Of a stretch of 64,000 nt of DNA, positions 18,124 through 27,729 are shown in pieces. The stretch comes from [Muricauda] lutisoli (nom. illeg.) (lineage in GTDB: Bacteria > Bacteroidota > Bacteroidia > Flavobacteriales > Flavobacteriaceae). The notes under the pieces were generated by a model. That model ran no database searches. It saw nothing but the letters and a program-made list of their open reading frames with translations, and was not told the DNA's origin. Position 1 is the stretch's first letter; each line of letters begins with the position of its first letter. The stretch is taken from the NCBI RefSeq assembly GCF_017313105.1, contig NZ_JAFLND010000002.1, positions 558,001 to 622,000 on the forward strand. The letters are read 5' to 3'. A program made the translations under genes and the position numbers.

Positions 18124-18531
18124 CTACCCTTCTTTTATTTCTTGGCAAAGCTCTACCAGTACACCATTGGTGCCCTTTGGATGTAAAAATGCGACCAATT
18201 TGTTGTCTGCTCCTTTTTTGGGTGTTTCATTCAAAACAACAAAGCCTTCGCCTTTCAACCGTTCAATTTCAGAAACAATGTCTTCCACCGCAAAGGCAAC
18301 ATGATGGATGCCCTCTCCCTTCTTCTCCAAAAATTTGGCAATGGGACTATCGGCCTTGGTCGCCTCCAACAATTCAATCTTATTGGGGCCTGATTTAAAG
18401 AAAGAGGTCTTTACCCCTTCCGAGGCCACTTCCTCAACCTTATAATGGGGCACGCCCAAAAGTTTTTCAAACAACGTATTGGATGCTTCCAAGTCCTTCA
18501 CTGCAATTCCGATATGTTCAATTTTATCCAT
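18124..18531 (-). CDS. mce: methylmalonyl-CoA epimerase
   Basis: This 135-residue VOC-family metalloenzyme interconverts (R)- and (S)-methylmalonyl-CoA in the propionyl-CoA/succinyl-CoA route. The start MDKIEHIGIAVKDL supplies the first metal-binding His. GEGIHHVAFAVED in the middle gives the second, and the C-terminal NGVLVELCQ supplies the Glu. A longer frame from 18561 adds ten residues before the family's usual start, so the ATG at 18531 is preferred. A -7 element (TAATTTTG on the minus strand, 18569-18576) lies upstream. No mutase gene is in the window. Confidence 0.93.
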   Translation of the reverse strand: MDKIEHIGIAVKDLEASNTLFEKLLGVPHYKVEEVASEGVKTSFFKSGPNKIELLEATKADSPIAKFLEKKGEGIHHVAFAVEDIVSEIERLKGEGFVVLNETPKKGADNKLVAFLHPKGTNGVLVELCQEIKEG

Positions 18532-18568
18532 AGGAGCTATAATACACTTTAAAATGTTCACCTTTTTT

Positions 18569-18576
18569 CAAAATTA
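18569..18576 (-). promoter_or_regulatory. Bacteroidota-type -7 element for methylmalonyl-CoA epimerase
   Basis: The minus strand reads TAATTTTG, an exact match to TAnnTTTG, 38 bases before the start codon. No clear -33 TTTG is seen. Confidence 0.45.
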
Positions 18577-18621
18577 CACACTGTAAATGGTTAATAGCGT
18601 GAGGTTAGTCATTAATTCGCT

Positions 18622-18629
18622 TATTTTTG
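18622..18629 (+). promoter_or_regulatory. Bacteroidota-type -7 element for rbfA, possibly leaderless
   Basis: TATTTTTG matches TAnnTTTG exactly and ends only four bases before the rbfA ATG. Transcription would start at or next to the start codon. No clear -33 element is visible. Confidence 0.45.
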
Positions 18630-18633
18630 CAGT

Positions 18634-19029
18634 ATGGAGGAAACACAACGACAGAAAAAAATAGCAGGAATCATTCAACAAGACCTAGCCGATATTTTAC
18701 AGCGTGCCGCTACCGATGGTGGCCTCAAGGGAACTTTGATATCCGTGTCCAAGGTTTCCGTAACCGTAGATCTATCCTTGGCCAAGGTGTATGTAAGCAT
18801 TTTTCCGAATAAGGATGCCAAAGCGCTGTTGGAGGGCATCAAAGAGAGTCAAGTGGCCATACGCCACGAATTGGCCCAACGTACCAAACACCAGTTAAGG
18901 CGTGTGCCAGAGCTCAATTTTTATCTGGATGATTCCTTGGAGTACATCGAAGGGATCGAAAAATCATTGAAGCGAGAAGAAAACCCTATCGAGAACAGGG
19001 ACCTGCTCGACAAACGTAAGAAATCCTGA
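18634..19029 (+). CDS. rbfA: 30S ribosome-binding factor RbfA
   Basis: The 131-residue protein matches RbfA in size and layout. It begins ETQRQKKIAGIIQQDLADIL, continues through a KH-type fold with LISVSKVSVTVDLSLAKVYVSIF, and carries the characteristic helix IRHELAQRTKHQLRRVPELNFYLDDS at about residues 88-115. RbfA binds helix 1 of 16S rRNA late in 30S maturation and helps cold adaptation. The stop is two bases from the TTG start of the next gene, so the two are probably co-transcribed. Confidence 0.95.
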   Translation: MEETQRQKKIAGIIQQDLADILQRAATDGGLKGTLISVSKVSVTVDLSLAKVYVSIFPNKDAKALLEGIKESQVAIRHELAQRTKHQLRRVPELNFYLDDSLEYIEGIEKSLKREENPIENRDLLDKRKKS

Positions 19030-19031
19030 TT

Positions 19032-20237
19032 TTGAATTTTCCCCTTTATATCGCAAAGCGTTACTTACGGTCCAAAAGCAGCCAAAATGCGGTAAATATC
19101 ATCAATTTCATCACTTTTTTGGTGATTGTGATAGGTTCCGCGGCCCTGTTTATTGTACTTTCCGCTTTTGCAGGTCTAAAGACATTCAGCCTTTCCTTTT
19201 CCAATACCTTTGATCCCGATTTGAAGGCTTCCCCCACAGTGGGCAAGCATTTTACCCTTTCTGAGGATGAAGCATCGGCCCTTGCTGAAATCGAGGGGCT
19301 GGCCAATTTTTCCAAGGAACTGGAAGAGCGGGCCTACCTGACTTATAAAGAAAAAAGTACCATTGCCTACATTAAAGGGGTGGACGAAAACTACCGCGCC
19401 GTTACTGGGGTAGACAGCACCCTTATTTTTGGGAATTGGGGTTCCGATGTGTACAATGGTGTTATTGGCTTTGGGATTTACAACCTTTTGGGCGTACCCA
19501 TGAACAACAGGACCGCTATGGAAGTTTTGGTCCCTAAACCTGGCGAGGGTTCTTTTTCACAACAAGGGCTTAATTCCAAGCCTTATAACGACCTTGCCTT
19601 GGTGGTGAGCGGCGTGTATGCTGTTGAGGAGTCTTTGGACAAAAAATATGTTTTCGCCCGTCTTCCTTTAGTTCAAGATCTTTTACGGAAAGATAGTACC
19701 GAAATCTCAGGCATCAATTTTAAATTGATGGAAAATGCATCCCCAAATGACGTCAGGAATTCCATTGTCGAGGTTTTGGGTGAAAAAGCCTCTGTTTTGA
19801 CACGTAGGGAACAGAACACCTCACTCTACCGTATGCTGAACACGGAAAATTTGGCCACCTATTTGATTTTTACCTTGGTGTTGATCATTGCCCTTTTTAA
19901 TGTTGTTGGGGCCATTATTATGATGATTTTGGACAAGCAACAGAACTCCAAAACGCTATTCAGTCTTGGTACAACGATCAAAGAATTGCGCCGTATCTAT
20001 TTTATCCAAGGCATATTGGTTACCTCTTTTGGTGGGTTGATTGGTGTGCTGATAGGCTCTTTGTTGATCGTGTCCCAACTGGTATTCGGATGGTTGAAGA
20101 TTACCCCTTCACTGGCCTATCCTGTGGAATTCAATGTCCTTAACTTGTTGATTGTAATCGGAACTATAGTGGTCTTGGGCTTTATCTCTTCAAAAATTGC
20201 GAGCAGCCGAATCACCCATAAATTGATTTCCGCTTAA
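19032..20237 (+). CDS. FtsX-family permease, LolC/LolE-like
   Basis: This 401-residue inner-membrane protein has the single-copy FtsX/LolC-E layout: one helix near residues 22-45, a periplasmic domain (about 50-265) and three C-terminal helices (about 275-395) with MLNTENLATYLIFTLVLII and a loop containing KTLFSLGTTIKELRRIYFIQG. Such proteins pair with a LolD-type ATPase to release lipoproteins from the inner membrane. The frame starts with TTG at 19032, two bases after rbfA, giving MNFPLYIAKRYL, a family-typical beginning; no suitable ATG lies nearby. It converges with dusB, overlapping by four bases. Confidence 0.88.
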   Translation: MNFPLYIAKRYLRSKSSQNAVNIINFITFLVIVIGSAALFIVLSAFAGLKTFSLSFSNTFDPDLKASPTVGKHFTLSEDEASALAEIEGLANFSKELEERAYLTYKEKSTIAYIKGVDENYRAVTGVDSTLIFGNWGSDVYNGVIGFGIYNLLGVPMNNRTAMEVLVPKPGEGSFSQQGLNSKPYNDLALVVSGVYAVEESLDKKYVFARLPLVQDLLRKDSTEISGINFKLMENASPNDVRNSIVEVLGEKASVLTRREQNTSLYRMLNTENLATYLIFTLVLIIALFNVVGAIIMMILDKQQNSKTLFSLGTTIKELRRIYFIQGILVTSFGGLIGVLIGSLLIVSQLVFGWLKITPSLAYPVEFNVLNLLIVIGTIVVLGFISSKIASSRITHKLISA

Positions 20238-21226
20238 GCGAACTGGTAATCCCCGAATTTTTCCTGAACCTCATCAAAGGCGGCAAAAACATCTGCAGCA
20301 TCGTCGCTGGTCACCATTTTCATTCGGTATTCCTTAAAGTGTGGTATGCCCTTAAAATAGTTGGTGTAGTGCCTTCTTGTTTCAAAAACACCCAGTTTTT
20401 CGCCTTTCCAATCGATGGCCATTTGTAAGTGTCTTCGGGCTGCCTCAACACGTTCCTGCATCGTTGGGGGCGCTAAATGCTCGCCTGTTTTAAAATAGTG
20501 CTTTACTTCCTTAAAAAACCAAGGATATCCAATGCTTGCCCTACCGATCATGGCCCCGTCCAATCCGTATTCGTCACGCATTTTTACCGCCGCTTCGGGG
20601 GTATCCACGTCACCGTTGCCAAAAACCGGAATGTGCATCCGTTGGTTGTTCTTTACCTCGGTAATGGGCTTCCAATCGGCTTCGCCCTTGTACATTTGCA
20701 CACGGGTACGACCATGAATGGAAATGGCCTCAATACCAACATCCTGCAATCTTTCAGCAACTTCAACAATTTTGATGGAGCTTTGGTCCCAACCCAAACG
20801 TGTCTTAACCGTTACGGGCAATTTGGTTCGCTTTACGATTTCCTCGGTCAGCTTTACCATCAAAGGAATATCCCGCAAAATACCTGCGCCGGCATTTTTG
20901 CTCACCACCTTTTTAACAGGACAACCAAAATTGATGTCGATGATGTCGGGATTGGATTTTTCCACGATATCCACGGCCTGAAGCATAGAATCCAGTTCAG
21001 CACCAAAAATCTGTATGCCCACAGGACGTTCCTTTTCATAAATGTCAAGTTTGATGACACTCTTGGCGGCATCCCTGATCAATCCTTCGGAAGAAATAAA
21101 CTCGGTATACACCACATCGGCGCCCTGCTCCTTGCACAATTTACGGAAAGGAGGGTCGCTCACATCTTCCATCGGAGCTAGAAGAAGCGGAAAATCAGGA
21201 AGTTCTATGTTTCCAATTTTTGGCAA
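20234..21226 (-). CDS. dusB: tRNA-dihydrouridine synthase B
   Basis: This 330-residue flavoenzyme reduces uridine to dihydrouridine in the tRNA D-loop. The N-terminus APMEDVSDPPFRKL, the EFISSEGL strand, the active-site region INFGCPVKKV with its catalytic Cys near residue 100, VKTRLGWD, ISIHGRTR and the FMN phosphate loops FGNGDV and GAMIGRASIG follow the TIM-barrel order of Dus enzymes. A helical tRNA-binding domain fills the last 90 residues. A -7 element at 21248-21255 suggests a single-gene transcript with a short leader. Confidence 0.94.
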   Translation of the reverse strand: MPKIGNIELPDFPLLLAPMEDVSDPPFRKLCKEQGADVVYTEFISSEGLIRDAAKSVIKLDIYEKERPVGIQIFGAELDSMLQAVDIVEKSNPDIIDINFGCPVKKVVSKNAGAGILRDIPLMVKLTEEIVKRTKLPVTVKTRLGWDQSSIKIVEVAERLQDVGIEAISIHGRTRVQMYKGEADWKPITEVKNNQRMHIPVFGNGDVDTPEAAVKMRDEYGLDGAMIGRASIGYPWFFKEVKHYFKTGEHLAPPTMQERVEAARRHLQMAIDWKGEKLGVFETRRHYTNYFKGIPHFKEYRMKMVTSDDAADVFAAFDEVQEKFGDYQFA

Positions 21227-21247
21227 ATCCTACGGTTTTTTGGACTG

Positions 21248-21255
21248 CAAAAGTA
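21248..21255 (-). promoter_or_regulatory. Bacteroidota-type promoter for dusB
   Basis: The minus strand reads TACTTTTG (exact TAnnTTTG). A TTTG-like -33 element lies 16 bases further upstream (plus-strand CAAA at 21272-21275). Confidence 0.5.
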
Positions 21256-21278
21256 CAAAATAGCTTAAAACCAAAAAG

Positions 21279-23699
21279 CTAGTCCTGCGATTGAAGTCGA
21301 TCTCGCTCATTTTTATCGATTCCACGCTCGTTATCCTCCAACCGGAAGTTTCCAAAGTTATAGGTAAACCCAAAGCGGATAAACTGCGTTTCGGGGCGTC
21401 TTCGGTAAAAGTTGTCCTGGTTGAGGTACTGCGAACGATAGGTGGGCACGTACTGCTCCAAGATATCCTCTGCAGCGAGCGAAAGGGTGATTTTATTATC
21501 GAACAAAGTCTTTCTTAAACCAATGGTCAAATTAAATTGCTCATCGGATACATACGACCCAAAAAGAAACTTGGAAATATAGGTGCCGGTAATCTCTCCG
21601 GTAAAGGTCCCGTCCTTGGACAAGGTCAAATAATTGCCCAAATAAGCATACACTCCGTTCACCTCGTTCGTAAAGGGAACGTTGCCACTTTCTTCGGCCA
21701 AATAGGTCTCTTCTTCGTGGAACAAAGAGGTGTAAGCATACATAAACCAAGCAGGGGCAATGGCTTTGCTCAAGGTAAAGTCCAATCCATAGGATTTACT
21801 GTCCAACACATTTTGTTTGAGTTCCACCAAGGTTTGGTTATCGTTGTCCTGAAATACCAAATAAGCGATGTTACTTCCATTATCGCGATAGTACACATCA
21901 AAGAAATATTCGCTGTTTAGCGTATAGTTAAAGTTGAAATTGTTGCTGAAGCTGGGCCTTAGCCCAGGGTTTCCCTCCTCATAATCATTTTCATTGTAGA
22001 AAAACCGGAAAGGATTCAAGTCGTTGTACTTGGGCCTGTTGATGTTTCGTCCATAATCAAAAGAAAAGCTATGCTTATCCGATGGCGAGTAAAGCAAGTA
22101 CACGGACGGAAACGGTTCAAAAAAATCTTGGCTATTGGTCTCTCCCAAAGTAATGGAGTTTCCTTCGGCCTTGGTGAGCTCTCCGCGAACACCCAACTTC
22201 ATGGACCATTTTTCCCAGTTTTTCACAAAACTCAAATAAGCGGCGTACACGTCCTCATCATAAATATACCTGTCCGACTGTGAAGCATCGACCGTATTGC
22301 TGGTTCCATTAAAATTGAAAAAGTTCATCGTGTTTTCCGAGGTAATCGATGAAATCTTCGCTCCGGACTCAAAAGAAGCACTGCCGATCGGGGTAGCATA
22401 ATCCAGTTGTCCCGTAAAAATCTTTATTTCTTGGTCCGAGTCGGTATCAACCCCGAAATCCCTCAAAAACGCCCCGTCGGCATCAAAATAATCGGAGGAC
22501 AGCCGTTGGAACATCTCCCCATTAAAGTAGGTATAATGGCCATTGGCCCTGATTTGAGCACCCTCTTTTTTTAACTTGTGCACGTAGGTCAGGTCGAATG
22601 CCAAGTTGGTATTGTCCATGTTGGCATTGTTCTGTGTGGTAAACGTGGAATCCAATTGAGCTTGGCCATTCCTCATTTCATTATCAAGAAGTGTTTGTTG
22701 CTCTTGATCTAGATTGAAAAGTAGGTTAGAAGTGACATTCAAGTTATTGCGCTCATCAAAATCGTAATCCAAAATAAAGCTCGCATTTTGCGATTGAGAC
22801 CGGTCCGTTTGGTTGTAATCCGTATCCCAAACAGAAAAAACGTTGTTGGCATTATCCATAAAATTAATGCCCTTTCTGGTTTTATTGACCTCTTTTTTAG
22901 GGTTGATGGTATAGTTGGCAAACAGATTGAGCTTGTCCGTTTTGTAATAATGACTGGTTCCTATACTGAATTTAGGAAAAACGGCCTGTGTGAAGGTTCC
23001 GTTGACGCTCCCCTTATATCCTGGAACAATATTTTTACTGGTCACAATGTTCAATATGGGGCCGCCTTCGGCATCATAACTCGCTGGAGGATTCGCTATT
23101 ACTTCCACCGATTTAATGTTGGTCCCCGAAAGCCCCTGTAACAAATCCTGCACCTCTTGTCCCGAAAGCTGTACTTTTCTATCGTTGAGATAGACCGTCG
23201 CATTCTGACCACGGATCAACAGTTCATCTTGGTTGACGATCACCCCAGGCGTATTTTTAAGGATATCCCATGATGTTCCTTGGGAAACCACCGTGTTTTC
23301 TACCGAAAAGACAAGTCTGTCTGGCAATCGTTGCAGCTTTGGTCGTTGCGCACTGACCACCACCTCATCCAACTCGTTGCTTGCCATAGGAATAATCAAT
23401 GCTCCAAGGGAAACATCATTTTTAATATCCAATGCTCTTGGCTCGGAGCCCCTGCCCACATAACTGGCCTGTAACAAATAAAGGTTTGGTTCCACCTGCA
23501 AAAGCTCAAAAAAGCCCTCCTCGTTGGCAGAAGTCCCTTGAACAAAAGTGGAGTCGGTAGCTTGCAGCAGTAAAATATTGGCGTACGGTATTGTCTGATT
23601 TTGTTCGTCCACCACCTTTCCAGTTATGGTAAAGGTTTGGCCGTATGTGCCACATATTGTAAAAAACACCAATAAAACAATAGAGGTGAGGTTCTTCAT
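21279..23699 (-). CDS. outer membrane beta-barrel (TonB-receptor-like) protein
   Basis: The 806 residues comprise a signal peptide (about 1-20), a carboxypeptidase-regulatory-like beta-sandwich (about 23-105: TITGKVVDEQNQTIPYANI), a plug-like domain (about 110-225: ELDEVVVSAQRPKLQ, NTPGVIV, VEVIANPPASYDAEG) and a C-terminal beta-barrel (about 230-790) of the kind found in Bacteroidota outer-membrane beta-barrel receptors. No SusD partner or regulator is adjacent, so the ligand is unknown. The C-terminus is a short charged tail after the last barrel strand. Confidence 0.88.
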   Translation of the reverse strand: MKNLTSIVLLVFFTICGTYGQTFTITGKVVDEQNQTIPYANILLLQATDSTFVQGTSANEEGFFELLQVEPNLYLLQASYVGRGSEPRALDIKNDVSLGALIIPMASNELDEVVVSAQRPKLQRLPDRLVFSVENTVVSQGTSWDILKNTPGVIVNQDELLIRGQNATVYLNDRKVQLSGQEVQDLLQGLSGTNIKSVEVIANPPASYDAEGGPILNIVTSKNIVPGYKGSVNGTFTQAVFPKFSIGTSHYYKTDKLNLFANYTINPKKEVNKTRKGINFMDNANNVFSVWDTDYNQTDRSQSQNASFILDYDFDERNNLNVTSNLLFNLDQEQQTLLDNEMRNGQAQLDSTFTTQNNANMDNTNLAFDLTYVHKLKKEGAQIRANGHYTYFNGEMFQRLSSDYFDADGAFLRDFGVDTDSDQEIKIFTGQLDYATPIGSASFESGAKISSITSENTMNFFNFNGTSNTVDASQSDRYIYDEDVYAAYLSFVKNWEKWSMKLGVRGELTKAEGNSITLGETNSQDFFEPFPSVYLLYSPSDKHSFSFDYGRNINRPKYNDLNPFRFFYNENDYEEGNPGLRPSFSNNFNFNYTLNSEYFFDVYYRDNGSNIAYLVFQDNDNQTLVELKQNVLDSKSYGLDFTLSKAIAPAWFMYAYTSLFHEEETYLAEESGNVPFTNEVNGVYAYLGNYLTLSKDGTFTGEITGTYISKFLFGSYVSDEQFNLTIGLRKTLFDNKITLSLAAEDILEQYVPTYRSQYLNQDNFYRRRPETQFIRFGFTYNFGNFRLEDNERGIDKNERDRLQSQD

Positions 23700-23719
23700 T
23701 AGAGGTTTGGGTTGAACAT

Positions 23720-23727
23720 CAAATCTA
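23720..23727 (-). promoter_or_regulatory. Bacteroidota-type -7 element for the beta-barrel receptor
   Basis: The minus strand reads TAGATTTG, an exact TAnnTTTG match, about 20 bases before the ATG at 23699. Confidence 0.45.
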
Positions 23728-23801
23728 AGAAATTATTTTTGAGCGGAATAGGAACGAATTTTCTTATTCAGAAAAAACCATATACAGGTATTTAAAACAA
23801 T

Positions 23802-23809
23802 TATATTTG
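23802..23809 (+). promoter_or_regulatory. Bacteroidota-type -7 element for lepA
   Basis: TATATTTG matches TAnnTTTG exactly, 41 bases before the lepA ATG. It shares the 151-base divergent gap with the receptor promoter. Confidence 0.5.
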
Positions 23810-23850
23810 CAGTTGATTATATCCTTTTTTTAGGGTATGTTATTGTTGAT

Positions 23851-25647
23851 ATGGAGAAGATCAGGAATTTTTGCATTATTGCACATATAGACCACGGTAA
23901 AAGTACCTTGGCAGACCGTTTGTTGGATTTTACAGGCTCGGTGACCGAACGTGAAAAACAGGACCAGTTATTGGACAATATGGACTTGGAGCGCGAACGC
24001 GGTATCACCATTAAGAGTCACGCCATTCAAATGGACTACGAGCACAATGGTGAAACCTACACCCTTAACCTCATCGACACTCCTGGTCACGTCGATTTTT
24101 CATACGAAGTATCTCGATCTATAGCAGCTTGTGAAGGTGCCCTATTAGTGGTAGATGCAGCACAAAGCATTCAGGCACAGACGATTTCCAACCTTTATTT
24201 GGCACTGGAAAACGATTTGGAAATTATACCCGTCCTCAACAAAGTGGACCTTCCCAGTGCAAACCCCGAAGAAGTTACGGACGATATCGTGGATCTTTTG
24301 GGTTGTAAGCCCGAAGAAGTAATTCCCGCCAGTGCTAAGACGGGGATTGGTATCGAAGAGATTTTAACGGCGATCATTGAGCGTATTCCGCCGCCTAAAG
24401 GAAACCCCGATGAACCCTTGCAAGCCTTGGTTTTTGATTCTGTTTACAACCCTTTTAGAGGGGTTGAGACCTATTTCCGTGTGGTTAATGGAGAAATCAC
24501 CAAAGGACAAAAAATTAAATTTGTTGCCACGGGCAAATCCTATGAAGCGGATGAAATTGGGACGTTAAAACTTACCCAAATCCCTAAAAAGAAGATTTCA
24601 ACTGGCGATGTAGGCTATTTGATTACAGGAATTAAAGACGCCCGAGAAGTAAAAGTGGGAGATACCATTACCGATTCGGCCAACCCGACAAAAAACCCGA
24701 TCGGCGGGTTTGAAGATGTAAAACCTATGGTTTTTGCCGGTATTTATCCCGTGGATACCGAAGATTTTGAGGATTTACGATCTTCAATGGAAAAATTGCA
24801 ATTGAATGACGCCTCTTTGGTGTTTACGCCCGAGAGCAGTGCTGCTTTGGGCTTTGGATTTCGATGCGGGTTCTTGGGAATGCTGCACATGGAAATCATT
24901 CAAGAGCGTTTGGAACGAGAGTTTGACATGACAGTTATTACTACGGTTCCCAACGTAAGCTATCACGCTTATACCACCAAAGGGGACCTAGAGCCTATCA
25001 TCGTTAACAATCCAAGCGACTTGCCCGACCCCTCAACTATTGATAGGGTCGAGGAGCCATATATTAAAGCAACAATCATAACCAAAGCTGATTTTGTGGG
25101 TAACGTAATGTCCCTTTGTATAGAAAAACGTGGGCAAATCGTTAATCAAACATATTTGACCACGGAACGGGTGGAGTTGGTTTTTGATATGCCTTTGGCA
25201 GAAATCGTTTTTGACTTTTACGACCGTCTAAAAACCGTTTCCAAAGGATATGCCTCGTTCGACTATTCTCCAATCGGGATGCGACCTTCCAAGTTGGTGC
25301 GGGTGGATATACTGCTAAATGCGCAACCTGTTGATGCGCTATCGGCCTTGGTTCACTTTGATAATGCTTACCACATCGGTAAAAAGATGTGCGAGAAATT
25401 AAAAGAACTGATCCCAAGACAACAGTTCGACATTCCGATTCAGGCTGCGATTGGATCCAAAATAATTTCCAGGGAAACCATAAAAGCCTTGCGAAAGGAC
25501 GTTACGGCCAAATGCTACGGAGGGGACATTTCCCGTAAAAGAAAACTTTTGGAAAAACAGAAAAAGGGTAAAAAACGGATGCGCCAAGTCGGGAATGTGG
25601 AAATTCCACAACAAGCATTTATGGCCGTTCTTAAATTGAACGATTAA
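23851..25647 (+). CDS. lepA: elongation factor 4 (LepA)
   Basis: This 598-residue translational GTPase has the usual LepA length. It shows G1 AHIDHGKS (about 10-17), RGITIKSHA (G2), DTPGHVDF (G3) and NKVDLPSA (G4), followed by EF-G-like domains II, III and V and the LepA-specific C-terminal domain with KECYGGD-like [24 protein letters not shown]. LepA acts on stalled or incorrectly translocated ribosomes and in ribosome biogenesis. It stands alone, divergent from the receptor and convergent with the antiporter gene 24 bases downstream. Confidence 0.97.
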   Translation: MEKIRNFCIIAHIDHGKSTLADRLLDFTGSVTEREKQDQLLDNMDLERERGITIKSHAIQMDYEHNGETYTLNLIDTPGHVDFSYEVSRSIAACEGALLVVDAAQSIQAQTISNLYLALENDLEIIPVLNKVDLPSANPEEVTDDIVDLLGCKPEEVIPASAKTGIGIEEILTAIIERIPPPKGNPDEPLQALVFDSVYNPFRGVETYFRVVNGEITKGQKIKFVATGKSYEADEIGTLKLTQIPKKKISTGDVGYLITGIKDAREVKVGDTITDSANPTKNPIGGFEDVKPMVFAGIYPVDTEDFEDLRSSMEKLQLNDASLVFTPESSAALGFGFRCGFLGMLHMEIIQERLEREFDMTVITTVPNVSYHAYTTKGDLEPIIVNNPSDLPDPSTIDRVEEPYIKATIITKADFVGNVMSLCIEKRGQIVNQTYLTTERVELVFDMPLAEIVFDFYDRLKTVSKGYASFDYSPIGMRPSKLVRVDILLNAQPVDALSALVHFDNAYHIGKKMCEKLKELIPRQQFDIPIQAAIGSKIISRETIKALRKDVTAKCYGGDISRKRKLLEKQKKGKKRMRQVGNVEIPQQAFMAVLKLND

Positions 25648-25671
25648 CTGTCGGCCATCTTAGGATAAAGG

Positions 25672-27519
25672 TTACTCCTCATCGTCATTATCCTCATCCA
25701 AATCCAATATTTTACCCAAATAAACTAATTTATAGCCTTCTCCTTTAGGGGTAAAATCCTTGCTGTTGGCCGGAATGATCTCGATACTTCCATTTGGGGA
25801 TTTGGTAAACAGGGGAACAATATCCCGCTCCTTGTAGGTAATGTCGATCAATTTGTCATAGTGCTCTTTGTTCTCAAGATCAATTTCATGAATGGTTGGG
25901 TGCTTACGTACTGTATCCATTAGTTGGATGAAGTCATCGGTATGCGAAAAGAGTCCTTCTTTTGGATTATTCTCCGGATCGTTCACTTCTTCGGTGTTTA
26001 CCAAACGGAACGCTCCATTTTCACCAAACTGTTTTTGGAACTTGTTGATTGCAAACTTGTTGATGTCCGAATTCCCTGTTAGGGCCATCAAGTAACCCAT
26101 ATCGTTCAGTTCGATATTATCCGTGAGCGTATCCGAAAAAATGTTGGCCGTCATGGCTTCAAGCCCCAATTTTCTCGCCTTTTCCACATTGTTCTGGTTA
26201 TTGTCGATAAGTACAACGTGCCTGTTGTTCTTTCTCAAATAATTACCGATCAATCTGGACAGTTTGGAAGCACCGATAATCAAAATACCTTCGGACTTCT
26301 TCAGGAACACTCCAACAAGTTTGGCAAAAAGTCGCGCCGTGGTGGCATTCAATAAAACCGTGCCGAGCACAATCATAAACACCAAGGGTGTGATATACTC
26401 TGCCCCAGGCTCTCCTCTCTGCATTAACTTGGAGCCAAAGAGAGACGCAATACCAGCTGCCACAATACCCCGAGGGCCTACCCAGCCGATAAAAAGTTTT
26501 TCGTTGAATTTTAAATTTGAACCTTGTGAACTCAAAAACACCCCTGCTGGTCGAATTATAAAAACAATTACGGCAAACAGCACCAACGTTCTCCAATTAT
26601 AAATCAACTCCATATCACTAATATTGATGTTGGCCGCCAGCAGTATAAAAAGTATGGAAATCAACAGTACACTGAGGGATTCCTTGAAATAGAGTAGTTC
26701 CTTTATGTTGGGCAGTTTCATGTTCCCCAATACCATACCCATAACAACCACGGCCAACAAACCGGATTCATGGGCAAAAAGGTCCGATTCCACATAAACC
26801 AACAATACGGTACTCAACGAAACTACATTGAGCAAATAATGTGGAATAAAATCTCGTTTTATGGCAAAGGCCAAAGCATGTGCAAAGGTGAAACCGAAAG
26901 TGGTCCCGAACAGGATAATTTTACCGAACTCAACAAGTGCCGTTTGGGTAAAGGCTTGCCCTTCCCCAACACTTATAAACTCAAACACCAATACCGCTAC
27001 CAAGGCACCAATAGGGTCTATTAGGATTCCTTCCCATTTTAGTACGGCGGACACATCTTTTTTAAGAGGAATGTTCCTTAAAATAGGGGTGATTACCGTT
27101 GGTCCCGTAACAATGATCAAACCGGAAAACAAAAAGGAAATCTGCCAAGAAAGTCCAAAAATATAATGTGCTGCTACACCAGCACCAAAAAACGTAACAA
27201 TCGTCCCGATGGTAATCAATTTGGTGATCACTGGTCCAACATTGGATATTTCGGCCCTTTTTAATGTTAGTCCGCCTTCAAAAAGAATGACACTAATGGC
27301 CAAAGACACAAAATAGTATAATCCTTCACCAGGAAACAGCCCTTTTTCGCCGTTCCAAATAGGTTCTATAAGTTTTGATCCGTCTTCTGTATATAAAGTT
27401 GCTATGGGGCCTACCAACAACCCTATCAATATAAGGGGCAAAATTGCCGGCAATTTAAACCGCCAAGCCACCCATTGAGCAATAATGCCAAGAATTATAA
27501 TTCCAGCAAGTTCGAGCAT
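25672..27519 (-). CDS. monovalent cation:proton antiporter with TrkA-N domain
   Basis: The 615 residues start with a CPA1-type membrane domain of about 12 helices (residues 1-400), including the TVITPILRN and GWVGPRGIVAAGIASLFG segments typical of Na+(K+)/H+ antiporters. A cytoplasmic TrkA-N/RCK-like Rossmann domain (about 410-530) carries the nucleotide motif ILIIGASKLSRLIG and the acidic LIDNNQ that follows strand 2. The last 80 residues are acidic. NAD(H) binding and regulation by redox or ions are inferred from the domain. This fits salt or pH homeostasis in a marine cell. Confidence 0.9.
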   Translation of the reverse strand: MLELAGIIILGIIAQWVAWRFKLPAILPLILIGLLVGPIATLYTEDGSKLIEPIWNGEKGLFPGEGLYYFVSLAISVILFEGGLTLKRAEISNVGPVITKLITIGTIVTFFGAGVAAHYIFGLSWQISFLFSGLIIVTGPTVITPILRNIPLKKDVSAVLKWEGILIDPIGALVAVLVFEFISVGEGQAFTQTALVEFGKIILFGTTFGFTFAHALAFAIKRDFIPHYLLNVVSLSTVLLVYVESDLFAHESGLLAVVVMGMVLGNMKLPNIKELLYFKESLSVLLISILFILLAANINISDMELIYNWRTLVLFAVIVFIIRPAGVFLSSQGSNLKFNEKLFIGWVGPRGIVAAGIASLFGSKLMQRGEPGAEYITPLVFMIVLGTVLLNATTARLFAKLVGVFLKKSEGILIIGASKLSRLIGNYLRKNNRHVVLIDNNQNNVEKARKLGLEAMTANIFSDTLTDNIELNDMGYLMALTGNSDINKFAINKFQKQFGENGAFRLVNTEEVNDPENNPKEGLFSHTDDFIQLMDTVRKHPTIHEIDLENKEHYDKLIDITYKERDIVPLFTKSPNGSIEIIPANSKDFTPKGEGYKLVYLGKILDLDEDNDDEE

Positions 27520-27729
27520 GGTCTAAGTTTTGTGGAAATTTACTGTTTTTCTTTTAGATAATCATTCTAGACGGCTTTAAGTGGGCAGAAGGAAAAGACC
27601 CTATCTCCTTAAACTTTGCCCTATTTAGTGGCACTTATCTTCTTTTTGTTAAAATACGGCCAATATATCCTTATTTTTTCGCCATTTGGACAGTGCTTTT
27701 CTTATTTTGCATCCCATTTTACTTTCAGA

